From assembly GCF_001708445.1 (NCBI RefSeq), contig NZ_CP015637.1:6263001-6327000 (forward strand): DNA of 64,000 bases, given 5' to 3'. Positions within the stretch are counted from its first letter, which is position 1. Each line of letters starts with the position of its first letter. The stretch is from Pseudomonas fluorescens (GTDB lineage Bacteria; Pseudomonadota; Gammaproteobacteria; Pseudomonadales; Pseudomonadaceae). The position numbers and the translations under genes were made by a program. This document shows positions 18,244-28,002 of the stretch, piece after piece. The notes beneath the pieces are model-generated. The model was given only the letters and a program-made list of their open reading frames with translations. It did not search any database and was not told the origin of the DNA.

Positions 18244-18302
18244 GTGGCGAGCGGGCTTGTTGTGGCAAACGGGCTTCTTGTTGTGGTCAGCCCGCTCGCC
18301 AC
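18244..18302. repeat. Inverted repeat between convergent genes
   Basis: A 14-base GC-rich sequence at 18244-18257 recurs exactly inverted at 18289-18302, with partial further copies on the right (AGCCCGATCGCCAC). It is a REP-like element and may also terminate the exporter operon. Confidence 0.65.
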
Positions 18303-18322
18303 AGTAAGCCCGATCGCCACAG

Positions 18323-18730
18323 TTACTGGATGATGAGGTTATTGAACAGCAGGTCTTCCACCACCGGTTTGCCGGTTTCGTCGCTCATCACTTGCTGGGT
18401 TTGCTTGAGTGCTTCCTGGCGCAGCTTTTCCTTGCCTTCGACACTGCTCATGGTCTCGTTGGTCTGCTGGGTGAACAGTGCCACCAACTGGTTGCGAATC
18501 AATGCATCGTTGGATTTGACCAGCGCCGCCGCTTCGGGGCCGGTGACGCGCAGGGCGATGTCGGCCTTGTACACCTTGAGCTTTGCCGTGCCATCCAGGC
18601 CATAGTTGCCCACGAACGGCGGAGTCAGGCTGATATAGCTGACCTTCGGTGCCTCACCTTCTTTGGCTTCTTCGGCCTGGGCTGCCATCGGCAAGGTCAG
18701 GGCCAGCATCAACGGGATCCACGCTTTCAC
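18323..18730 (-). CDS. FliL-like secreted protein
   Basis: A 135-residue protein with a cleavable signal peptide (MKAWIPLMLALTLPMAAQA) and a FliL-like domain: the YISLTPPFVGNYG opening, KADIALRV, and a C-terminal VEDLLFNNLIIQ. True FliL is a membrane-anchored flagellar stator protein. This copy is cleaved, not anchored, and is not near flagellar genes, so it is probably a FliL-domain paralogue of unknown role. It is convergent with the exporter operon. Confidence 0.8.
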   Translation of the reverse strand: MKAWIPLMLALTLPMAAQAEEAKEGEAPKVSYISLTPPFVGNYGLDGTAKLKVYKADIALRVTGPEAAALVKSNDALIRNQLVALFTQQTNETMSSVEGKEKLRQEALKQTQQVMSDETGKPVVEDLLFNNLIIQ

Positions 18731-18880
18731 AGTTCATTCCTCACATTCGATTGCCAGGTAGCATAACGCTAGCAAGGCTGAGCACAAGCTTATGGCGACT
18801 TATCAGGCCAGGGCATGCTCGTTGACCCCCGGGCGTACCCTCCTACACTTATCGGCCACGACGCCAAAAGGAATAGTCCG

Positions 18881-19858
18881 ATGAAAGCTGTGCTGTGCAA
18901 AGCCTTCGGCCCTGCCGAAACCCTGGTGCTGGAAGAGATCCCCAGCCCGGCGATCAAGAAGAACGAAATCCTGCTGGACGTGCACGCGGCCGGGGTCAAC
19001 TTCCCGGATACCTTGATCATTGAGGGCAAGTACCAGTTCAAGCCGCCTTTCCCGTTCTCGCCGGGCGGCGAAGCGGCGGGGGTGGTCAGTGAAGTGGGCG
19101 AAAAGGTCAGCCACCTGAAGGTCGGCGACCGGGTCATGGCGCTGACAGGCTGGGGCAGCTTTGCCGAACAGGTCGCCGTACCCGGCTATAACGTGCTGCC
19201 GATCCCGCCGAGCATGGACTTCAACACCGCAGCCGCGTTCAGCATGACCTACGGCACGTCGATGCACGCCCTGAAACAACGGGCCAACCTGCAACCTGGC
19301 GAAACCCTGCTGGTGCTCGGCGCCTCCGGTGGCGTGGGCCTGGCCGCCGTGGAAATTGGCAAGGCCATGGGCGCGCGCGTGATCGCCGCCGCCAGCAGCG
19401 CCGACAAGCTCGCGGTGGCCAAGGCGGCCGGCGCCGATGAACTGATCAATTACAGCGAAGCCAGCCTGAAAGACGAGATCAAGCGCCTGACCGATGGCAA
19501 CGGCGCCGATGTGATCTACGACCCGGTGGGTGGCGACCTGTTTGACCAGGCCATCCGCGCAATCGCCTGGAACGGCCGCCTGCTGGTAGTGGGGTTTGCC
19601 AGTGGGCGCATTCCCGAGCTACCGGTGAACCTGGCGCTGCTCAAAGGTGCGGCGGTGGTTGGGGTGTTCTGGGGCTCGTTCGCCCAGCGCCAGCCGCAGG
19701 ATAATGCGGCGAACTTCCACCAGTTGTTTGCCTGGTACGCCGAGGGCAAGCTCAAGCCGCTGGTGTCGCAGGTGTATCCGCTGGAACAAGCCGCACAGGC
19801 GATCAATGATCTCGGCCAGCGCAAGGCGGTCGGCAAGGTCGTCGTCCAGACCCGCTGA
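18881..19858 (+). CDS. NADPH:quinone oxidoreductase, zinc-independent MDR family
   Basis: A 325-residue medium-chain dehydrogenase/reductase. The GVNFPDTLIIEGKYQ and FSPGGEAAGVVSEVG motifs and the nucleotide-binding GASGGVGLAAVEIGKAMGA segment identify the quinone oxidoreductase branch; structural zinc cysteines are absent. It reduces quinones or enones with NADPH in the cytoplasm. The ATG at 18881 follows an AAAGGA ribosome-binding site. The earlier start in the frame has no support. Confidence 0.9.
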   Translation: MKAVLCKAFGPAETLVLEEIPSPAIKKNEILLDVHAAGVNFPDTLIIEGKYQFKPPFPFSPGGEAAGVVSEVGEKVSHLKVGDRVMALTGWGSFAEQVAVPGYNVLPIPPSMDFNTAAAFSMTYGTSMHALKQRANLQPGETLLVLGASGGVGLAAVEIGKAMGARVIAAASSADKLAVAKAAGADELINYSEASLKDEIKRLTDGNGADVIYDPVGGDLFDQAIRAIAWNGRLLVVGFASGRIPELPVNLALLKGAAVVGVFWGSFAQRQPQDNAANFHQLFAWYAEGKLKPLVSQVYPLEQAAQAINDLGQRKAVGKVVVQTR

Positions 19859-19879
19859 TAGCCACGTGAAATGCGATCA

Positions 19880-19972
19880 GTGTGGGAGGGGGCTTGCCCC
19901 CGATTGCTGTGGGTCAGTTGATGCAACTGTTGACTGAGTCACCGCCATCGGGGGCAAGCCCCCCTCCCACAT
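19880..19972. repeat. REPIN, GGGAGGGGGCTTGCCCCC type
   Basis: Two inverted copies of a REP (about 19881-19904 and 19947-19971) flank a 42-base spacer. The core is the REP family most common in fluorescent pseudomonads. It lies between the oxidoreductase and the glpT promoter. Confidence 0.88.
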
Positions 19973-20062
19973 TTGCTCTGCATTGGTCTGAGAAGCGCTA
20001 AACGACCACCACGTATCGATTATCGACATGTTCGTAAGAGAACACGCGCTTGCTCTGTTTTC

Positions 20063-20105
20063 TTGTGTTTGCACATAAGACGCGATGCTATTTTCGGTAA
20101 CGAAA
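20063..20105 (+). promoter_or_regulatory. glpT promoter with candidate GlpR operator
   Basis: A -35 TTGTGT (20063-20068) and -10 TGCTAT (20086-20091) are spaced by 17 bases. Just downstream an inverted repeat, TTTCG-GTAA-CGAAA at 20092-20105, fits the DeoR-family (GlpR) style of operator and would overlap the transcription start. Glycerol-3-phosphate induction through GlpR is therefore plausible but untested. Confidence 0.45.
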
Positions 20106-20153
20106 CTGTAACATTCGCATCCGCAGTCAAAACAAGAAATCTGGAGCTCTTGA

Positions 20154-21491
20154 ATGTTTGCTTTTTTTCGTCCTGCCGCGCACCAGGCACCCCTGCCTGA
20201 AGAAAAAATAGACAGTACCTACCGACGACTGCGCTGGCAGATCTTCGCCGGTATTTTCTTCGGATACGCCGGGTACTACCTGCTGCGCAAGAACTTCTCC
20301 CTGGCCATGCCTTACCTGATCGACGAGGGTTACACCCGTGGCGAACTGGGCCTGGCAATGTCGGCCATCGCGATTGCCTACGGCTTGTCCAAGTTCCTGA
20401 TGGGCCTGGTATCCGACCGCTCCAACCCGCGCTACTTCCTGCCCTTCGGCCTGCTGGTATCGGCGGGGGTGATGTTCATTTTCGGTTTCGCACCTTGGGC
20501 AACGTCCAGCGTGACCATGATGTTCATTCTGCTGTTCATCAATGGCTGGGCCCAGGGCATGGGCTGGCCGCCAAGCGGACGCACCATGGTGCACTGGTGG
20601 TCGCAAAAAGAACGCGGCCGCGTAGTCTCGGTCTGGAACGTCGCGCATAACGTCGGCGGAGGCCTGATCGGCCCGCTGTTCCTGTTGGGCATGGCCTGGT
20701 TCAACGACTGGCATGCGGCGTTCTATGTGCCGGCAACCGTAGCGTTGCTGGTGGCGGCGTTTGCCTTCATCACCATGCGCGACACCCCGCAATCGGTTGG
20801 CCTGCCGCCGATCGAGCAGTACAAGAACGACTACCCGGAAGGCTACGACGCCAGCCACGAAGACGAATTCAGCGCCAAGGAAATCTTCGTCAAGTACGTG
20901 CTGCGCAACAAAATGCTGTGGTACATCGCCTTCGCCAACGTGTTCGTCTACCTCCTGCGCTATGGCGTACTGGACTGGGCGCCAACCTACTTGAAAGAAG
21001 CCAAGCACTTCACGGTCGACAAGTCGTCCTGGGCGTACTTCTTCTACGAATGGGCCGGTATTCCAGGCACGCTGCTGTGCGGCTGGATGTCGGACAAGAT
21101 TTTCCGCGGTAACCGAGGCCTGACCGGCATCGTGTTCATGACGTTGGTAACCTTGGCCACCCTGGTCTACTGGCTCAACCCGCCGGGCAACCCGATGGTC
21201 GATATGATCGCGCTGTTCTCCATCGGCTTCCTGATCTACGGCCCGGTGATGCTGATCGGCCTGCAGGCGCTGGAACTGGCGCCGAAGAAAGCCGCCGGTA
21301 CGGCAGCGGGCTTCACCGGCCTGTTCGGTTACCTGGGCGGTTCGGTGGCGGCGAGCGCGGCCATGGGCTACACGGTGGACCATTTCGGCTGGGACGGTGG
21401 CTTCGTGCTGTTGATCGGCGCGTGCCTGCTGGCCATCGCCTTCCTGATCCCAACCTTATGGCACACCAACAGTGTCAGCTCGGCGCGTTAA
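20154..21491 (+). CDS. glpT: Glycerol-3-phosphate transporter
   Basis: GlpT is an inner-membrane MFS antiporter exchanging glycerol-3-phosphate for phosphate. At 445 residues with twelve hydrophobic segments it is full length. Family motifs include [26 protein letters not shown], the substrate-binding Arg and the [15 protein letters not shown] loop, and [20 protein letters not shown]. Its stop overlaps the chaC stop by three bases of TTAA, in a tail-to-tail arrangement. Confidence 0.95.
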   Translation: MFAFFRPAAHQAPLPEEKIDSTYRRLRWQIFAGIFFGYAGYYLLRKNFSLAMPYLIDEGYTRGELGLAMSAIAIAYGLSKFLMGLVSDRSNPRYFLPFGLLVSAGVMFIFGFAPWATSSVTMMFILLFINGWAQGMGWPPSGRTMVHWWSQKERGRVVSVWNVAHNVGGGLIGPLFLLGMAWFNDWHAAFYVPATVALLVAAFAFITMRDTPQSVGLPPIEQYKNDYPEGYDASHEDEFSAKEIFVKYVLRNKMLWYIAFANVFVYLLRYGVLDWAPTYLKEAKHFTVDKSSWAYFFYEWAGIPGTLLCGWMSDKIFRGNRGLTGIVFMTLVTLATLVYWLNPPGNPMVDMIALFSIGFLIYGPVMLIGLQALELAPKKAAGTAAGFTGLFGYLGGSVAASAAMGYTVDHFGWDGGFVLLIGACLLAIAFLIPTLWHTNSVSSAR

Positions 21492-22141
21492 TCACCTGAG
21501 CAATCCTTGGCACAACGCTTGAGCCGCGCCTCCAGATTCTTGTCTGGCATGGCGTGGCTACGCAGGGCGTTGACGGTCTGCTCGACATAATCGCGCGTAG
21601 TGCCGTAACGCCCGCAAGCGCTTTGCAATACGTGATTGAGCACGATATCGGGCAAGTTGCCGGCGTAGCTGGGTAAATGCCGCTCCAAGACAAACCCTAA
21701 CGCCTGTACCTGGCTGCCATCTTCCAGGCGGCAACTGAGCCAGTGCGGCCGGTAGGAGGGGTATGGCATCTCGCGCTGCCACAGGGCATAAAGCGAGGCC
21801 TCCAGCTGATCTTCCGGCAGGCGATAGGCAAACCCGCTGCACGAACCGCCCCGATCCAGCCCGAACACCAACCCTGGTAGTTCCGGTGTACCCCGATGCT
21901 CGTGGGACCACAGGTACAGGCCCCGGTGATAACCGTGGACCCGTGCCCGCACGCGCTCGGTCGAGGAGCACTCAGGGCGCCAGATCAGCGAACCATAAGC
22001 GAATAACCAGACCGGCCCACCCTTATGCCTGGCCATGGTGGCCTGCATTGAGCTCATCAACTGTTCGTGAGTGAGTTGCGGCCCCAGATCGAGCCGCGGA
22101 GGGTAAGCCAATTGCAAAAGATCGGTTTCAATAACGGTCAT
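21488..22141 (-). CDS. chaC: Glutathione-specific gamma-glutamylcyclotransferase
   Basis: ChaC cleaves glutathione to 5-oxoproline and Cys-Gly. The 217-residue sequence has the nucleotide-like [13 protein letters not shown] motif (YGSL), [32 protein letters not shown], and the Glu-containing [12 protein letters not shown] region. Start chosen at 22141 (MTVIETDLL) because the longer frame runs into the upstream receptor gene. It follows the TonB receptor by 40 bases on the same strand. Confidence 0.9.
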   Translation of the reverse strand: MTVIETDLLQLAYPPRLDLGPQLTHEQLMSSMQATMARHKGGPVWLFAYGSLIWRPECSSTERVRARVHGYHRGLYLWSHEHRGTPELPGLVFGLDRGGSCSGFAYRLPEDQLEASLYALWQREMPYPSYRPHWLSCRLEDGSQVQALGFVLERHLPSYAGNLPDIVLNHVLQSACGRYGTTRDYVEQTVNALRSHAMPDKNLEARLKRCAKDCSGD

Positions 22142-22181
22142 GGCGGATCGCTTAGGTCTCCTGTGTTGCTGCGAAAAGCTG

Positions 22182-24569
22182 TTACCAGTTGTAAGCAACT
22201 TTACCGTAATAGAACGCGCCGCTGTAACCGTATGGCGAAAAAGTGCTATAGGCCAAATTCCCACCACTGCTGGCGAAGGCGTTGACCTTCTCCGGGTATT
22301 TATCCGTAACGTTGTCGCCGCCCAGGGTGAAGGTCCAGTTCTTCAGCTTGTAGTCCACCGACAGGTCGAGCACCCAGGCCGCCTTGAAGGTCTGGTCGTT
22401 GACCTTGTCGGCCTGGTAACTGGTGAATTCACCATAGCGCACCAGGTTGCTGTGCAACGCCCACCGGCCGAAGGTGAAGTCGTTACCCAGGCTCAGTTTG
22501 TGCTGGGGCGTGGTGTCGCCGAGCAAACCGATGCGCTCGCGACGGTCCACCCGCAGCAGGTTCACCCCCAGGCTATCGAGGACGGCCGGGTTGGCTTTCA
22601 CGTCGGTGACCTTGGTGTGGTTGTAGTTGTAGCCCACGGTGCTGTTCCAGCGGATGCCGTTATCGAGTCGATAGCGATAGTTGGCCACCAGGTCGACGCC
22701 GTCGGTGCTGGTGTCGGTGGCATTGGTGAAGTACCGCGCACTGGTGTAGTTGATATTGCCCACGCCATTGGCCTGCAGGTAAGCAATCGCCGCCGGGTTG
22801 AGGTTCAGGTTGGACGAAAGGCTGATGCGGTCACGGATATCGATGCGGTACACGTCCAGCGTCACGGTCAAGTCATCGGCCGGTTCCAGTACCAGGCCGA
22901 GGCTGTAGTTGCGCGATTTCTCGGCCTTGAGGTCTTCGGCACCGAGCAGACGGGCGACCTGGCTGTTGGCCGGGAAGGTGCCGGCTTCCTGGATCGTACT
23001 GCCGATCAACTGCGAGGAGGTGTAGGCAAAGTTCTGCTGGGCCAGGGACGGTGCGCGGAAACCATTGGAAATACTGCCGCGCACAGCGACTTGCGGGGTG
23101 AAGTCGTAACGCGCTGACAGCGAGCCGCTGACATTGGAGCCAAAGTCGCTGTAGTCCTCATGGCGCACGGCAGCCGAGGCACTGAGTTTTTCGGTGAAGT
23201 TGGTTTCCAGGTCCAGGTACTGTGCCCAGTTATGCCGTGTGCTGGTGCCCGCATCAGCATCACGAAAGCCACCTAACCCCGAGCTGCCGGTCTGGTAATA
23301 AGAGGCGGGCTCTCCCGCCTCGATTTCATACCCCTGGTGCAAGTATTCACCACCAAACGCCACGGACACCGGGTAAGGCAGCCAACCCACGTCGAACTCG
23401 CGAGACAGGTCCAGGCTGATTTGCTTCTGGTCGTTGCTCAACGTGCCGTTATCGAACTTGCGCGGCGTGGCCAGGCCCAGGGAGGTGTTGATGGTTTCGG
23501 TGCTCAGCGCGTACTGGTTCTTGCCGTAATTGGCCGAGAAGTCGTAATGCCAGTCGTAGGCCAGCAAGCCGCGCAGGCCCACCACCAGTGAGGTGTCCTC
23601 CAGGTCGCCTTTGATCAGCGGCAGGTAGCCGTTGGGGTTGAGCGCCGGGATGTTGTTGGACGCATTGCTCGCCCGGTAGAACGCTGCCGTCTCGCCGCGT
23701 CGCTTGCTGTAACCGCCGAAAGAGTAGAACTCGGCCGCATCGTTGAAGGAATATTCGGAGTTGAACTGCAATTTGCCTTCATTGGTCGCAGGCTCGCCTT
23801 GTCGGAACACGCGCTGGCCGTAGGTGGTGGAACCCACGCTGCCCGGCCGGAAATCATCCCCGGCGCGGTTGGTGTAGTCGTTGTCGGCACCTTCGGCCGA
23901 GAGGTTGATAAAGCCGTTGTCACCCAAAGCCAGGCCAGTGTTGCCGCTGATATTGCGCTGGATGCCATCGCCCTTCTTGTATTCGCCAAACTTGGTGGAG
24001 ATCGAGCCGCCATGGTCAGCGTGCTTGAGGATCACGTTGATCACACCCGCGATGGCATCGGAGCCGTAGCGCGCGGAAGCGCCGTCACGCAGCACTTCGA
24101 TATGATCCACCGCCGACAGCGGGATCGCATTCAAATCCGCCGGGGCCGAACCACGCCCTACCGCACCGCCCAGGTTGACGAACGCACTGGTGTGGCGGCG
24201 CTTGCCGTTGACCAGCACCAGCACCTGGTCCGGCGACAGGCCGCGCAACTGTGCAGGTCGTACCAGCTCGGCACCGTCCACCAGGCTTGGGCGAGGGAAG
24301 TTGATCGACGGAATCAGGCGCGCCAGCACCGCCCCCAGCTCATCGGAGCCGGTACTGCGTAGGGTCTCGCCGGAAATCACATCGATAGGCGACAGTGAAG
24401 CGCTGGCCGTGCGCTCCTGGGCACGGGTACCGGTGACGATCACCGTGTCGAGTTTGGGTACATCGTCGGCAGGCGTTTCAGCCGCCTGGACTGGATTGAA
24501 TCCCACAGCGGTCAGCAAATTGGCCGACAAAATCGCTGAGTACAGCGCGTGTTTCTTGTAGCTCCCCAT
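22182..24569 (-). CDS. TonB-dependent outer-membrane receptor
   Basis: A 795-residue receptor with a signal peptide (ends near QAAE), a TonB-box-like LDTVIVTGTR sequence just after it, a plug domain (GSDELGAVLARLIPSINFPR, RGLSPDQVLVLVNGKRRH, VEVLRDGASARYGSDAIAGVINV) and a 22-strand-type barrel ending GKVAYNW. It lacks the N-terminal signalling (STN) extension of siderophore transducers, and no sigma/anti-sigma pair is nearby. Substrate not known: iron, vitamin or a sugar. The region upstream is AT-rich, as for a promoter. Confidence 0.92.
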   Translation of the reverse strand: MGSYKKHALYSAILSANLLTAVGFNPVQAAETPADDVPKLDTVIVTGTRAQERTASASLSPIDVISGETLRSTGSDELGAVLARLIPSINFPRPSLVDGAELVRPAQLRGLSPDQVLVLVNGKRRHTSAFVNLGGAVGRGSAPADLNAIPLSAVDHIEVLRDGASARYGSDAIAGVINVILKHADHGGSISTKFGEYKKGDGIQRNISGNTGLALGDNGFINLSAEGADNDYTNRAGDDFRPGSVGSTTYGQRVFRQGEPATNEGKLQFNSEYSFNDAAEFYSFGGYSKRRGETAAFYRASNASNNIPALNPNGYLPLIKGDLEDTSLVVGLRGLLAYDWHYDFSANYGKNQYALSTETINTSLGLATPRKFDNGTLSNDQKQISLDLSREFDVGWLPYPVSVAFGGEYLHQGYEIEAGEPASYYQTGSSGLGGFRDADAGTSTRHNWAQYLDLETNFTEKLSASAAVRHEDYSDFGSNVSGSLSARYDFTPQVAVRGSISNGFRAPSLAQQNFAYTSSQLIGSTIQEAGTFPANSQVARLLGAEDLKAEKSRNYSLGLVLEPADDLTVTLDVYRIDIRDRISLSSNLNLNPAAIAYLQANGVGNINYTSARYFTNATDTSTDGVDLVANYRYRLDNGIRWNSTVGYNYNHTKVTDVKANPAVLDSLGVNLLRVDRRERIGLLGDTTPQHKLSLGNDFTFGRWALHSNLVRYGEFTSYQADKVNDQTFKAAWVLDLSVDYKLKNWTFTLGGDNVTDKYPEKVNAFASSGGNLAYSTFSPYGYSGAFYYGKVAYNW

Positions 24570-24897
24570 ACCGCTCCCCTTGGAATCAACACTCAGAACT
24601 TCATTGCGCTGAGTGCGTACGATCGATCCGGCTGGCGGGCGGTGGCGGTCAGTGATTGGTTAGTGTCTGTCGTTCGGTAGTCCGTTGATATATAGCTTAA
24701 AGATATCTATCAAATAAATTAAATACCTTAAAAGAATAAGCAAAAGTATAAGCCCCCCGCCCTTTCGTCAGGATTCAGGGCAGCAATCCCGCTACTTTCA
24801 GCCCCGGTTCAGCCTGGGCGCACGTCAAGCCGTCAAAATAGCGTGCACATCACGACCCACTTAGCCGCCTCTCACACCGACTATCGAGGTCGCCTCC
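24570..24897. other. Divergent AT-rich intergenic region
   Basis: 328 bases without a gene between two divergent outer-membrane genes. A run at about 24680-24750 is strikingly AT-rich (ATATATAG, AAATAAATTAAATA, AAAAGAATAAG), unlike the surrounding 60% GC. It probably carries the receptor promoter. I see no clear Fur palindrome. Confidence 0.5.
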
Positions 24898-25380
24898 ATG
24901 AAAAAATATCGACTGCCCGGCCTGCTGTTCCTGGCCCAGGCCGCCACGGCCCTCGCTGCCGAAGCGCCGCCCGCCAATGACGACGATGGCTTCTGGTATG
25001 CGCAGACCAGTGTCTACACCCGCCACTTCGCGCCGGACCCGGACCACAATAACCAGCAAGACTTGATCGGGCTGGAACGCAATGAGCCGTCAGGCCTGGT
25101 ATATGGCGGCGCGACGTTTCGCAACTCGTTCAGCCAGCGCTCGTACTACGTCTACGCGGGCAAGCGCTATGACATGGCTGAGTATCCGGTGTATGTGAAA
25201 CTGACAGGCGGGGCGATCCAGGGTTATCGCGGCGAATATCGCGACAAGATCCCGTTGAACCGTTTTGGCGTGGCGCCGGTGATCATTCCGTCCGTGGGCG
25301 CCCATTACGGGCCGGTGGCGGCGGAACTGGTATTGCTGGGGTTCAACGCGGCGATGGTGACGACCGGAGTACGATTCTGA
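24898..25380 (+). CDS. PagP-like outer-membrane protein
   Basis: A 160-residue protein with a signal peptide (ends TALA-AEA) and a short barrel-like body ending GVRF. Spacing and motifs resemble PagP, the lipid A palmitoyltransferase: YTRHF with His43, the FRNSF segment (Asn76-Ser77) where E. coli PagP has Asp-Ser, the aromatic YYVYAG strand, and a proline-rich VAPVIIP/VGAHYGP loop. The assignment is by eye. It may instead be a related barrel without acyltransferase activity; many records call this family sn-glycerol-3-phosphate transporter, which the sequence does not support. Confidence 0.6.
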   Translation: MKKYRLPGLLFLAQAATALAAEAPPANDDDGFWYAQTSVYTRHFAPDPDHNNQQDLIGLERNEPSGLVYGGATFRNSFSQRSYYVYAGKRYDMAEYPVYVKLTGGAIQGYRGEYRDKIPLNRFGVAPVIIPSVGAHYGPVAAELVLLGFNAAMVTTGVRF

Positions 25381-25469
25381 GCCGGCACAAACCATTGTGG
25401 CGGGTGGCTTGCTCCCGATAGGGAAGTGCCAGCCAGCTCATTTGGACTGATACACCGCTATGGGAGCAC

Positions 25470-25496
25470 GTCGAATCGTCGCACCGCCCCTCCCAC
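25470..25496. repeat. Dispersed REP-related repeat, copy 1
   Basis: 27 bases here are exactly the reverse complement of 57735-57761, 32 kb away. The end GCCCCTCCCAC is a REP core. It lies in the 128-base gap between two convergent genes. Confidence 0.75.
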
Positions 25497-25508
25497 CGTT
25501 TGATCGCG

Positions 25509-26477
25509 TCAGGGCCGCGGGGCGTAGGCGAATACGTCGGCGCGCATCTGGTGCGCATCCATGCCGGCCTCCACCAGTGCGTCCAAGGTCCCGTAGATCA
25601 TCGCCGGCGAACCGCTGGCGTAGACATGCACCGCCTTCAGGTCGGCAATGTCCTCGCACACAGCCTCATGCAACAGCCCGCAGCGACCCTGCCAGCCACA
25701 CAGGTCGCTGACGACTTTGTGCAGGAACAGGTTGGGCAGTTGAGCCCATTGATCCCAATGCTCGATCTCGTAGAAGTCTTCCGGACGACGCACGCCCCAA
25801 TACAGGTGCACCGGGTGCTTGAAGCCCGAGGCGCGGCAATGCTCGATCAGGCTGTGCATCTGCGCCATGCCGGTGCCGGCGGCGATCAATACCAGCGGCC
25901 CGTCTGGCAGCTCAGCCAGGTGGGTGTCGCCAAACGGCAGCTCAATGCGAGCCATCCGGTTGCGCTGCAACTGCTCCAGCAGGTTGCGCGCGCTGTCCTC
26001 ACGGGCCAGCACGTGCAATTCCAGGTCGCGCCCGGCATGGGGCGCGGAGGCCAGGGAAAACGCCGACTTCTCGCCGTTCTCCCGCTCGATCATCAGGTAT
26101 TGCCCAGCGTGGTAACGCACTGCCTTGCCGGCCGGGGCGCGCAGGCGCACGCGCCACACATCGCCACCGACCTCCACGCACTCGCTCAACTGGCACGCCA
26201 ACTTGCGCAGCGGTAACTCACCCGGTGCTAGCACGCCATCCCACAACACCACACAATCTTCCAGTGGCTCGGCGATGCAGGTATAGAACTCACCATGGTC
26301 GCGCACCTCGCCGGCCTGCTGCACGCGGCCTTCCACCAGGAGCGCCGCACACACGTGGCACACGCCGTTGCGACAGGCTTGCGGGCACTCGTAGCCCAGG
26401 CGGCGGGCGCCTTCGAGAATTCGCTCGCCAGGGACCAACTCCAGTACCGCACCGGAAGGTTGCAGGGTTACACGCAT
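25509..26477 (-). CDS. 2Fe-2S ferredoxin/FNR-type NAD(P)H oxidoreductase
   Basis: A 322-residue electron-transfer flavoprotein. The N-terminal ferredoxin domain has the CxxxCRNGVCHVC cluster motif and a fourth Cys (EFYTC); it is followed by an FNR-like FAD domain (HAGQYLMIE, SFSLAS-type motif) and an NAD domain (IAAGTGMAQMHSL, ASGSP). It resembles CDP-6-deoxy-delta-3,4-glucoseen reductase and phenol hydroxylase reductase. The ATG overlaps the ubiD stop (TGATG), so it is translated with UbiD. No partner oxygenase is nearby, and the partner is unknown. Confidence 0.88.
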   Translation of the reverse strand: MRVTLQPSGAVLELVPGERILEGARRLGYECPQACRNGVCHVCAALLVEGRVQQAGEVRDHGEFYTCIAEPLEDCVVLWDGVLAPGELPLRKLACQLSECVEVGGDVWRVRLRAPAGKAVRYHAGQYLMIERENGEKSAFSLASAPHAGRDLELHVLAREDSARNLLEQLQRNRMARIELPFGDTHLAELPDGPLVLIAAGTGMAQMHSLIEHCRASGFKHPVHLYWGVRRPEDFYEIEHWDQWAQLPNLFLHKVVSDLCGWQGRCGLLHEAVCEDIADLKAVHVYASGSPAMIYGTLDALVEAGMDAHQMRADVFAYAPRP

Positions 26478-27943
26478 CAATCTATTCCCAATTCTTTCCA
26501 GATCGCATCGACACGCGCCGTCACGGCTTCATCCTTGACGATCACCCGCCCCCACTCGCGGGTGGTTTCACCCGGCCACTTATGGGTGGCATCCAGGCCC
26601 ATCTTCGACCCCAGCCCCGACACCGGCGAGGCGAAGTCAAGGTAGTCGATCGGCGTATTGTCGATCATCACCGTATCGCGCTTGGGGTCCATGCGCGTGG
26701 TGATGGCCCAGATCACGTCGTTCCAGTCACGGGCGTTGATGTCGTCGTCGGTGACAATAACGAACTTGGTGTACATGAACTGTCGCAAAAACGACCACAC
26801 ACCCAGCATGACCCGCTTGGCATGGCCTGGGTACGACTTCTTCATGGTGACAATGGCCATGCGGTACGAACAGCCTTCCGGCGGCAGGTAGAAGTCGGTG
26901 ATCTCCGGGAATTGCTTTTGCAGGATCGGCACGAACACTTCGTTGAGCGCCACGCCGAGGATCGCCGGCTCATCCGGTGGTCGGCCAGTGTAGGTGCTGT
27001 GGTAGATCGGCTTGATTCGATGGGTAATGCGTTCAACGGTAAACACTGGGAAGCTGTCGACTTCGTTGTAGTAACCGGTGTGGTCACCGTAAGGGCCCTC
27101 ATCGGCCATTTCACCGGGGTGAATCACGCCTTCGAGGATGATTTCGGCGGTGGCCGGTACTTGCAGGTCGTTGCCACGGCACTTCACCAGCTCAGTGCGG
27201 TTGCCGCGCAGCAGGCCGGCGAATGCGTATTCGGACAGGCTGTCCGGTACCGGCGTCACGGCGCCGAGGATGGTCGCCGGGTCGGCACCCAGCGCCACGG
27301 AAACCGGGAACGGCTTGCCCGGGTGCTTTTCACACCACTCACGGAAATCGAGGGCACCGCCGCGGTGGCTCAGCCAACGCATGATCACTTTGTTGCGGCC
27401 GATCACTTGCTGACGGTAGATGCCGAGGTTCTGGCGATCCTTGTTCGGGCCCTTGGTGACGGTCAGGCCCCAGGTGATCAGCGGGCCGACGTCGCCGGGC
27501 CAGCAGGTCTGCACCGGCAACATGCCCAGGTCGACGTCATCACCCTCGATGACCACTTCCTGGCACACCGCGTCCTTGACCACCTTGGGCGCCATGGCAA
27601 TGATCTTGCGGAAAATCGGCAGCTTCGACCAGGCATCCTTCAAGCCCTTGGGAGGCTCGGGCTCCTTGAGGAATGCCAGCAGCTTGCCGATCTCGCGCAA
27701 TTCGCTGACCGATTCGGCGCCCATGCCAAAGGCCACGCGGTCGGGGGTGCCGAACAGGTTGCCGAGCACCGGGATATCAAAGCCGGTCGGGTTCTCGAAC
27801 AGCAGCGCCGGGCCCTTGTTACGCAGGGTACGGTCGCAAATCTCAGTCATTTCCAGCACCGGGGAAACCGGTACCTGGATACGTTTCAACTCTCCGCGCT
27901 GCTCAAGTTGCTGCACGAAATCCCGAAGATCCTTGAATTTCAT
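26477..27943 (-). CDS. ubiD: 4-hydroxy-3-polyprenylbenzoate decarboxylase
   Basis: UbiD removes the carboxyl group from 4-hydroxy-3-polyprenylbenzoate using prenylated FMN made by UbiX, in ubiquinone synthesis. The 488-residue sequence is full length, starting [19 protein letters not shown], with [29 protein letters not shown] and [20 protein letters not shown] motifs, and the [16 protein letters not shown] segment. The ATG at 27943 is preferred over the codon 12 bases upstream. A reductase gene is coupled behind it. Confidence 0.95.
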   Translation of the reverse strand: MKFKDLRDFVQQLEQRGELKRIQVPVSPVLEMTEICDRTLRNKGPALLFENPTGFDIPVLGNLFGTPDRVAFGMGAESVSELREIGKLLAFLKEPEPPKGLKDAWSKLPIFRKIIAMAPKVVKDAVCQEVVIEGDDVDLGMLPVQTCWPGDVGPLITWGLTVTKGPNKDRQNLGIYRQQVIGRNKVIMRWLSHRGGALDFREWCEKHPGKPFPVSVALGADPATILGAVTPVPDSLSEYAFAGLLRGNRTELVKCRGNDLQVPATAEIILEGVIHPGEMADEGPYGDHTGYYNEVDSFPVFTVERITHRIKPIYHSTYTGRPPDEPAILGVALNEVFVPILQKQFPEITDFYLPPEGCSYRMAIVTMKKSYPGHAKRVMLGVWSFLRQFMYTKFVIVTDDDINARDWNDVIWAITTRMDPKRDTVMIDNTPIDYLDFASPVSGLGSKMGLDATHKWPGETTREWGRVIVKDEAVTARVDAIWKELGID

Positions 27944-28002
27944 TAACCATGCCACCCGTAAAATAGGCGTACATCCTACCTGCTCTGACCGCGGCTGGCA
28001 GC

